From Tenrec ecaudatus (lineage: Eukaryota; Chordata; Mammalia; Afrosoricida; Tenrecidae): a stretch of 64,000 nucleotides of DNA. The stretch lies in contig NC_134535.1 in assembly GCF_050624435.1 (NCBI RefSeq), positions 125,537,731 to 125,601,730 of the forward strand. The letters run 5' to 3'. Within the stretch, counting starts at the first letter, position 1. Each line of letters starts with the position of its first letter. The notes beneath the pieces are model-generated. The model saw only the letters and a program-made list of their open reading frames with translations, had not been told where the DNA came from and searched no databases. The position numbers and the translations under genes were made by a program. Of this stretch, positions 55,670 to 64,000 are shown piece after piece.

Positions 55670-56665
55670 TTTTTTAAAGATCATTTTATTGGAGGCTCTC
55701 ACAGCTCTTAAAATAACCCATACATCAATTGTATCAAGCATATTTGTACATATGTACCATCATTATTTGTAAACATTTATGTTTTATTTGAAGCCTGGGT
55801 ATCAGATCATTTTTTCCCTCTGTCCCCCTCACACCTGGTGATCCCTTGATATATTATAAATTATTTTCATATCTTACACCTACTGCTGTCTCCCTTTCAG
55901 CGTTTCTTTGTTCTTCCCCCTAGGCGGGGACGGGGAGTTACATGATGATCATTGTGATAGGTTCCCCTTTCCTCCCCTCCTCTGCCTACTTTCCCCCTAC
56001 TGTCCTGCTATTGAAACTCCTATTTCTGTTCCTGAAAAGTTGATATGACCAGGATTCCATGTGTCATGAGCTCTTATCTGTACCTGTGTACATGCTCCTG
56101 TGTATTCCGAAGTGAAAGGCAGGGCTGGGGTCATGATAGTGGGGGGTGAGGAAATCTCAAGGAACCAGAGAAATTGTATGTGTTTCAACAGAGCTATACT
56201 ACACCCTGGTTGATTCCTTCCTTCCTTGTGATCCTTGTGTGATGGCTGTGCCTTGTCTACAGATCGGTTATGGGTCTCTGCTCTGAATCCCCACATTCTC
56301 AACAATGATTTTTGTTTTTTGTTTCTTTGTTTTTTATCTTCTGGTGCATAATACTTGATCCCATCAACAGCTCATGATCACACAGGCTGGTGTGCTTCTT
56401 CCACATAGGCTTGTTGCTTCGCTGTTAGATGGCTGCTTGTTTAATTTCCCTAACCCTACATCTTTTGATAGCCAGGCACCATTGCTTTCTTCACCACATT
56501 TGCTTATGCACCCATTTTGTCTTCAGCTATCATGCTGGGAGGGTGAGCATCACAGAAGGCAGGTTGTTAGAACAGAGTATTTTTGCATTGAGGGAGGGCT
56601 TGAGCAGAGGTCCCAAATCCATCTACTACCTCAATGTATTATCATATAGATACATGTACATAGTC
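55670..56665 (-). mobile_element. Family E-related copy with intact 3' end (duplication B)
   Basis: Antisense, from 'agatcattttattggaggct' to 'atcatatagatacatgtaca'. It shows the 3' end deleted from the counterpart at 33,545-34,280. Confidence 0.75.
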
Positions 56666-56998
56666 CAATAGCTCTATTTTTGTGAATTAATGTTTACATA
56701 CATATACACCTATGTTTATATCTCTATGAGATTTATTGTTTTTTATGGAACATAGTGTTTTCAGAGTCATCCATGTGGTTAAATATATGAGGATTTATTT
56801 CTTTTTATGGCTGAGTAACATTGAATGTACCTATGATTCAATTCAATTTGTATTAGGACAAGTTTAGCAATGTGAGTTAAGTGGTTGTCTCATTATTTTA
56901 GTGCTACATTTTCAACCCTATTTAGTGAATAAACTATTATTCACAATGGTTAAAAATACTACTACATCCAAATATTACACATATTACATGCTATATGA

Positions 56999-57215
56999 GG
57001 ATCCCTGATGGTATAATATTTATTCCTTAGACTGCTGACCATGAGATTAGCCATTCAAAACCAACACCAACTTGATAGGGGGAAGGGTAGGCTTTCAACT
57101 CATGTAAAGAGTTACTGTCTCAGAAACCCACAGGGGCAGTTCTACCCTGTCCTGTAAGATCACTGTGAGTCAAAATTGACTTCATAGCAATGAATTTCTT
57201 GGTGCTTTGTTTGTT
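56999..57215 (+). mobile_element. AfroSINE (duplication B)
   Basis: Counterpart of 34,633-34,850. Confidence 0.8.
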
Positions 57216-58998
57216 TTCATATCACTGTATATTTCAGTCTCTTAGGATTTACATATTCATTTGTTCTTTTTATTATTTTAATATTCCTCATTATACTTTA
57301 AATTCTACTTAGCCTTTTACTTTCTCTTTGAGGATACCTAATCCCACATTCAGGTTCCTCATTTGTGCCTTCAAATATTCATACTCTTATTCTTCTTCAT
57401 TGTGCATATTAAAATAACATGAGAAACACAAATAATTGATAATTTTTCATAACCCTGAATCATATCAAATATACACGTTTTAAAAATAAAACTGAAAAAA
57501 TTATTTTCAACTTTCTAAAGAAAAAAGACCTTTGTATTTTTCTGTGAATTAGGTGAAAATTTATGGAGCCAATCAGTTTTCCACTCAATAAGTCATACAC
57601 ATTTTGTTTCATGTCATTATTTGTGATCCCCACAATGCGACATCACTTATGCCTCTTCCTCCTTGTGTTTCTGGTTTCTGTTTCTTTCTTTCCTAATTCT
57701 ATTTAACTTTGGTGGTGGGTAAATTTTGCCCTTTTTTATGTTCACTGATTGATTATCCTAAGGAGTGTGTACCTCTTGCAGTGATACTTAATATGGCTCT
57801 TTTACCCATGGTATTTATAGTTCCTGTGAAATGACATGATGAGCTCATATAAATAAAGCTAAAAGACACTTATTCAGTGATTAATCAGTTTTACTACTCT
57901 TATGGGCATAAAGTGAGCCATTTTAAAAGCGGGGAAAAGAATGATATAACTAGAAAAAGAAACCAAACTCATCCAGGCTCTGTGCAGAGAAGCAGGAGCA
58001 GGGGCCATGAAGAAAGAGCCATGGTGGCAGCTTCCTGGTCCACAGAAAAAAGAAAGCTGAGAACCTGAGGGCAGGTGTCTGGCTTACAGACAGAGTGGAC
58101 ATTTGTCAACACTAAAGGAGATTTATAACAATTTCCTGAGCAGGGCAGAGGCAGAGAATCCCATGCCTGAGAGGTCAAAACCCAGGAGAGAGAAGTACTT
58201 AGTATTTTTCAACTTAGTGGTGGCTATATACCCACTCATATCCTTAAAGTTTTCTCATCCTGAGCACTTGTAACCAGTTAACTTCCCTAATAAGCTCTCA
58301 TAATCCCGGTTGTGGTCTGTGCAACAGATGAGCAAACCCAGTAGAGAAGTAGAATGCCACGGGAGGGACAGTTGGTGTCAGAATAGGACTAAGAAGGATG
58401 GAGGTGGAGGCTTGTCTAATCTTTTCCTCATTGGAATTATCCTTGGAAGAGAGGGATTTGGATTCTCACTCTTTCTGCTGCTGGGAGAAGTCAGACATGG
58501 GTTGCACACCATTTCTTAACCTTGCTAATCTTATTGTGTCTTATGTTCCACAACTGAAAGCTAACTAAAGGCCATTGTTTCAGCAGCAGCACCTGTCTCT
58601 ATATAACTAGCAAACCTAGTTATATTTGAGATTTTGGATTTTGTTCCATGATTTTCTCCTACTCTCTGCAGGAATTTTTGGAGCAGTTGGCATTAGTAGC
58701 TGGGCAGCATCTTGCTATTCTTCCAGTTGTGGAGGTCAATATTCCCTCTTCATTGCACCTTAGGACACTGCACATGAATTTTTAAGGCCCATTGACTACC
58801 CACCAAAGTAGGATGTAGAACATAATCATTGTGGAAAATGTTGTGCCAATTGATTATTCTTGGTTTCCCTAAGACTATGGTGTAGTTCTGAGCCCCCAAA
58901 CCAAAGCAGTCATTCCTTCAACATCTTTGGTTATGTGTAAAACAAAATTTTCATAACCTTTCCCCCCATATGCTCACCACAGATTGCTAGTAGTTCAA
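57216..58998. other. Unassigned sequence within duplication B
   Basis: Counterpart of 34,851-36,674. No gene was recognised. Confidence 0.4.
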
Positions 58999-60030
58999 TA
59001 GACACATACCAATGGAACAGAATTAAGAATCCAAAAGTAAATCTTTCTACCTGCAGACAGCTGATTTTTGGCAAAAGGCCAATATTCATTAACAAAAGCT
59101 GACAAAACTAAATATTCATTTGCATAAAAATGTAATAGAATCCACATCGTATACCTTTTACAAAAACAAACTCGAGATGGTTAAAAATACTAAGGACAAA
59201 GCCAACTTTAAAACAACCCTCCCTACCATTGAGTCAGTCGGACTGGAGCACTGAGCTTCTTCCAAAGCTATAAATCTTCACAGGAGCAGAACACCTCATC
59301 ATTCTCCCACAGAGAAATGAGGTCCTTGAACAGCGGACCTTGTGGTTAGTAGCACAACTTAACTCATTACCTACTCTACCATGTCTCTTAAAATAAAATC
59401 AAAACAATTTTGGAAAAAATTTGGAAATGATATATAAGAGGAGATGATTCTCTGGAATTTTTGTAAAAGTCCAATACATCAACAAGAAAAAAGAAATAAT
59501 CTAATCGATACATGCACAGAGCACATCCATGAAGACTTTCAGGCAGTCAGCAAACACATAGAGAAATGCTCAAGATGCTTTGCCATTGGAGAGATGCAAA
59601 AAAACACAAACAAAATCAAACAACAAGGAGATATCACTTTACCACAACATTAATTGTAATGTTAAAAAAAAAAACCCAACACAGATACAACAAATGCTGG
59701 CTCTGTGGAGCCCTGATACAGTGCCGGTGGGACTGTGAAGTTGTACAACCACTCTGGATAACAGTATATCCTCAAAAAATTGGAAAAGACAGTATATAAC
59801 AAGCAATCCCGCCACTTCGTGCACATCCTAGGGAAATAGCCAAGACATAACACCCTACACCATTTAAAATATAGCAATGAATCTGTGAAATATTTCATGT
59901 TAATGAATATTATGCTGAAAAATTAGTCAACCACAAGGGACAGAGATTGTGTGCAACTTGTATTTTTTAAGTCAATAACATATTTTCACATTAATAGAAA
60001 CTTTCTTTGAGGGTCACAAGGCTGAGAGGG
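58999..60030 (+). mobile_element. LINE-1 ORF2 C-terminus and 3' end (duplication B)
   Basis: Counterpart of 36,675-37,700 ('aatggaacagaattaagaat', 'ccggtgggactgtgaagttg'). Confidence 0.8.
59210..59390 (-). mobile_element. AfroSINE in L1 (duplication B)
   Basis: Counterpart of 36,893-37,056, slightly more diverged at its head. Confidence 0.8.
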
Positions 60031-60512
60031 GAAGTAAATGTCTAGAGAATAGAGAAGTGTTAGTGGATGCTGGGGAATGAACGATGAGATGGAGGTTGGT
60101 AAAAAAATGATGGAGCAAGAACACACACTGGAAGGTTTTCAAGAGTTAAAAGCAACAGAGGTAAGAACTGTAAAACACACAATTCTGCAATACCTGTGAT
60201 CTAAGAGTTCATACATGGACTGAGAGTAGATGGACCAGATATGGGAGGGAGAAAACAGTAGACTCATGAATATACATACTGATGATCAGATGGAATATCT
60301 GACAGGGAATATCTATATGTGTGTATTTGCCCTTGCTGAAAAAACGTTATCCATGAATGCATGTATCCACGAATGTGGTAGCACATACCTGGAGTAAAGT
60401 TGTGAAAACTCTTAGACACATGTAAATGCCTTGAAGAATGAATAAGTGGTTGGTCCTGAGGGAACAGGAACATAGTCTCACAGGACACAAAGGTCAATTG
60501 ATATAATGAAAT

Positions 60513-60726
60513 GAAAACCCAACCAAACTCACTGCCATCGGGTGTCAACACTGGCTCACAGCAGCCCCACAGGACAGGGTGCACTGCCTCTGAGAGTCAC
60601 TGAGATGGTCAACTCTTTACAGGATTAGAAAGCTCCATCTTTCTCCTGAGAAGTGGCTGGTGTTTTTGAACTGCTGATCTTGCAGTTAGCAACTCAGTGA
60701 AGAACCATTCCACTACCAGGGTGTCT
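60513..60726 (-). mobile_element. AfroSINE (duplication B)
   Basis: Counterpart of 38,164-38,375. Confidence 0.85.
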
Positions 60727-60740
60727 CTTTGGCATAACAT

Positions 60741-60743
<3 letters not shown>

Positions 60744-60775
<32 letters not shown>
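60744..60775. repeat. (AC)n microsatellite
   Basis: About 16 CA units, shorter than in copy A. Confidence 0.95.
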
Positions 60776-60777
<2 letters not shown>

Positions 60778-61005
60778 AGAGGCATCACATTCTGCATTGT
60801 ACTGTGGTGAGCAGCAACTTAAAAGCTCATGGGTAGCCATGTAAAATGCAAGTATTAGTCTGTCCCCATCCAAAGGAAAAGGGGATTATGCAAATCTAAG
60901 GAAACATTAAATAAAATCTAACAGTACATAAAAACAATTAGTCCAAGGAACTAATGGACCATCTGATCATCAGGCTCGATAATCCTCAGTCCAGACGAAC
61001 TAGAG

Positions 61006-61193
61006 CAGTGGCTCTCAACCTTTCTCATGCCGCGACCCTTTGCTATAGTTGCTCTTGTGGTGGTGACCCCTGAACCATAAAATTATTTTCAATGTTGCTT
61101 CATAATTGTCATTTTGCTACTGTTATGTAGTGGGTGACCCTCGTGAAAGGGTTATTGGACCCCCAAAGGGTCGTGATCCACAGGGGGAGAGGC
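61006..61193 (-). mobile_element. SPIN-like hAT element, copy 6 (duplication B)
   Basis: Counterpart of 38,661-38,850, starting CAGTGGCTCTCAACC. It is one insertion event that was later duplicated. Confidence 0.85.
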
Positions 61194-61720
61194 GATGAAG
61201 TAGATGCTGCCTGTCTACCTCTACTGACCACCCAGAAAGGGAACCTATTAGAAGGTCCTGGGCAGAATCAGAGAAAAATGTGGAACAAAACTAAAAATCA
61301 CCCAAGAAAGCAGTCTGACAGGTCAGATAGACACTGGTGAGCTCATTCCTCAGCTCACCCCAGTGCTTCAATTTTCAGCAAAACAATAGACAGCAATATA
61401 AGAGAAACTATAACACTAGTGAGGTACTCACACCTTCCTATGATCAGCCATTTAAGATCCAAAGGGCAGCTGTTACCCAAGGGCAGAGTTCAGAAGGGTC
61501 AGGAAAGTAGAAAAGGAAACAGGAAATGCAGGGAGGAACTGCAAACAGGAAATGCATTGCAATTGAGATTGCAATGAATGTGACAAAACAAAAAACATCT
61601 GAATTGTGGACTATAAGCTGATAGTCTGTTCTGTAAGCCTTTTCCTAATTCACAAGAAAAATTAAAATTAAAAAAGATCAGTATAGTAGTTACCTTCATT
61701 GAACTGTCTTTCAATGGATC
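61194..61720. other. Unassigned sequence within duplication B
   Basis: Counterpart of 38,851-39,381. Nothing recognised. Confidence 0.4.
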
Positions 61721-61928
61721 ACTAAAACCAAATTCGCTGCCATCGCATCAATGTCAATTCATAGAGACCCTAGAGGACGGGATAGAACTGGCCCTGTGGG
61801 TTTCTGAGCCTGTAACTATTGACTGGAGTAGAAAGCCCCATCTTTCTGCCAAGGAGTCACTGCTGGTTTCAAACTGCGGATTTTGCAGATGACAGGCCAA
61901 TGCGCAACCACTGCGCCACCACACTCCT
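61721..61928 (-). mobile_element. AfroSINE (duplication B)
   Basis: Counterpart of 39,382-39,584. Confidence 0.85.
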
Positions 61929-62435
61929 ATTCAATGGCTCTGCTTATATATGTACACATACATGCATATATAGAAAGACTAAGTACCCACAACCAACCAG
62001 AGGAGCCAACCAGAAGACAAAACCCAAACCCAAAGTCAAACCTCTAAGCAGAAAAGCAAAGGACCACTAACCTAAGCCTTTGGTGAAGATACAGGTGCAT
62101 AAGTAATGAGAAACAAGCAGATCATATTTACCCTCACCTTTAATGGAGCAATTCTTCTCATCACTCATACACGGTAGTTTCTGCTATGACATTTCTGTCC
62201 TGTCCCACTCTCTGCAGCAGAATTTCATTCTGTATTCTGTTTGCCTAGGCTTTCTGAAACAGCTATCATTCATGTCTCACAGTGCACATCTCTGTACAAT
62301 CTGGGTACTTGAGCAGAATGAAGTTCTAACAATGCATAAATAATAATGAGCTGAGGGAAACAGAAAGGTTTCTTCCATGTCATCTCCCTCAAATATATGT
62401 TAGACTTAGGACACAGCTTGAAGCTACTGGTAAAT

Positions 62436-63068
62436 GATTGTCAAGTTACCTCCCTGAAGGCAGTCAGCTGTCAGACTACTGTCTGGTCCCACCCCAGGTA
62501 GGGCCCACTCCCTGCTGTTAAGGACAACAGGCTACTTCTCCCTAAAGGCTTGCAGCCATTAGTCTGGTCCCTGTAGTGTGGATTTGCTCCCTACTGATAA
62601 GGGTTTCTATAGTGAGCCAGAGAACAGGTCATATTGGCACAGTGATATCCAAAGTTAGGCTGCCATCCTGAGTCTAGGATCTACCGATCTTGTCACATGT
62701 GTACCCCCAATACCTCCCCTTCCTAGGATACCTAGATCACCCCCCTCCTATTACTGTGTTACCTATAGCACCACCTTTTCCTGTGACCGATGTCCTCACC
62801 TGTAATTAGGAGGCTTTCATATCCCCAGAGAATATAAAAGCCTTGGTTAACAATAAATATCTCTCTCTCTCTCTCTTTGTTTCACATGGGCCACCAAGGG
62901 AGGCTGAGGTGTGCATGCTACCAAGAAATATGTCTGACTCCATTATTTCAATCTCCCTCCTATCTCTCATGCTCTCTATGACTTTACTATAATCTTTACT
63001 TATTATCGCTGTACAATTGCGCCTACCAGACCCATGATGATGTGTTAGGGGCTGGTAACCCTGACAAC
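62436..63068 (+). mobile_element. Solo LTR, near complete
   Basis: It has retroviral-style LTR landmarks: a TATA box (tataaaag, 62,833-62,840), a poly-A signal (aataaa, 62,852-62,857) and a CT-rich run, and it ends near 'ggtaaccctgaca'. It matches 1-380 (antisense) and 40,085-40,416 (truncated). No internal retroviral genes are adjacent, so it is most simply a solo LTR. Confidence 0.65.
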
Positions 63069-63229
63069 GAGCACACTCAGAGAGCCAGCCATTTTACAAG
63101 AAAATTAATTCGTTATCATTTGATTTGGGATTTGCTTTCCACAGTGGTCCTTTTCATTCTTTGACACTACGCTCAGACTTGGATGTCCAGACTGTGGATC
63201 TTGGCTTTGGTCTCTCTCCCTCGGGTTCA

Positions 63230-64000
63230 AAACTTCATTCAGTATTCGGAGAGCAGACGGACTTTGGGCCTCTACTCAAGGCTTCCCTTCACTCAAGTAT
63301 AATTTGTTCTAATAACCTGGCATTCTTTGATACTCACCTTCCTGACACAATCACGAAAGTTAAAATGGGTGCTTAAGCAAATGTGGTGAAGAAAGTGGAT
63401 GGTGCCTGGATATCAAATGATGTAGTGTCTGGTGACTTAAAAGCTTGAAGTTAAACAAGGAGCTATGTAGCAGCAAAAAAAAAAAAATAATAAGCCCACA
63501 TGGAAAAGGCACACCAGCCTGAGTGATCATGAGGTTTTGACCTTGTCAGTTTTTAGGTATAAAAAGATACAAACAAACAATTATATTGATGTCAAAGGGG
63601 GTATTGGAGTGGAGACATAAATCCTATCTGTAGACAATCAGACATCCCCTCACAGAAGGTTACAAGGAAGGGACGATTCAACCAGGGTGCAGTATAGCAC
63701 CAACGAAACACACATAATTCCTCTAGTTTCTGAATGTTTCCTCCCCACATTACCATGACCCAGTCCTACCTTACAAATCTGGCTAAACTGGAGTACACAC
63801 ATTGGTACAGATAAAAGACTTCTACACATGGAATTTAGGATGGATAAAACCCTCAGAAACAGTATTGGAAATAGTAATATCATGAAGGCATGGGAATGGA
63901 TGGGGGCAGGGGGTTGAGTGGACCCATCACAAGGTTGGATATATACCAACCCCCAGGGGGACAAATAACAGAAGGGTGATTGGATTCAGACAAGGGGCAG
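63230..64000 (+). mobile_element. Family E relative, running off the window
   Basis: Sense copy from about 'ttcggagagcagacggactt' through 'catcccctcacagaaggtta' to the right edge. A minus-strand frame over 63,650-63,964 is its antisense shadow. Confidence 0.7.

Larger units (their letters stand above)
53339..62756. repeat. Segmental duplication, copy B
   Basis: Direct repeat of 31,361-40,416. The offset grows from about 21,980 at the left to about 22,340 at the right because of indels, mainly the extra 0.4 kb at 55,500-55,940. B keeps the LTR intact beyond the homology limit. Confidence 0.92.

Noticed and set aside
1..64000. CRISPR arrays, operons, phage or plasmid features
   Set aside because: Spliced exons, SINEs, LINEs and LTRs show a mammalian genome. 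The regularly spaced repeats are microsatellites.

Overview
The window looks like vertebrate nuclear DNA from an afrotherian mammal, most likely a tenrec (Echinops telfairi or a close relative). Three dispersed repeat families support this. (1) AfroSINE-type SINEs are recognised at about 20 sites. (2) RTE-class LINEs share their 3' end with those SINEs. (3) Six short hAT elements have SPIN-type ends (CAGTGGTTCTCAACC) and, in the best case, perfect 8-bp target duplications. From memory, SPIN transposons are abundant in tenrec but unknown in elephant. Most of the sequence is nested retroelements and DNA transposons. I see no bacterial, CRISPR or phage-like features.

The only well-supported gene is on the + strand. 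It is part of a CD163/WC1-family scavenger-receptor cysteine-rich (SRCR) receptor. A TATA/CCAAT promoter (about 26.71-26.76 kb) precedes a signal-peptide exon (26,844-26,928, ending in phase 1). A 93-nt linker exon (46,003-46,095) and a 315-nt exon with one complete group-B SRCR domain (46,173-46,487) follow, both phase 1-1. Linker and domain most resemble the linker plus fourth SRCR domain of ruminant WC1, the gamma-delta T-cell co-receptor. I found no other SRCR exon in the 19-kb intron or in the 17.5 kb downstream, so the gene is incomplete here or unusually short.

Two weaker exon candidates lie on the - strand: a type I transmembrane exon (5,183-5,333) and a signal-peptide-like first exon (19,797-19,992). 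I cannot assign either to a family.

Layout: 0-6 kb, a solo LTR fragment, a SPIN element, a small local tandem duplication and the candidate transmembrane exon. 6.4-12.1 kb, L1 and two RTE copies on the - strand, broken by later insertions. 12-17.4 kb, L1 ORF2 remnants, LTR-like repeats and a mariner relic. 17.6-26 kb, many SINEs, two SPIN elements and a U1 snRNA retrocopy inside a SINE. 26.7 kb, the SRCR gene promoter and first exon. 28-45 kb, a dominant poly-A LINE 3'-end family (here called family E) in both orientations. 46 kb, the linker and SRCR exons. 47.5-64 kb, more family E, a second mariner with a SPIN inside it, and the second copy of a 9-kb segmental duplication (31,361-40,416 and 53,339-62,756, direct orientation) that brackets the SRCR exons.

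All boundaries are by eye. Repeat-family names rest on recognition of consensus sequence, not on a search.
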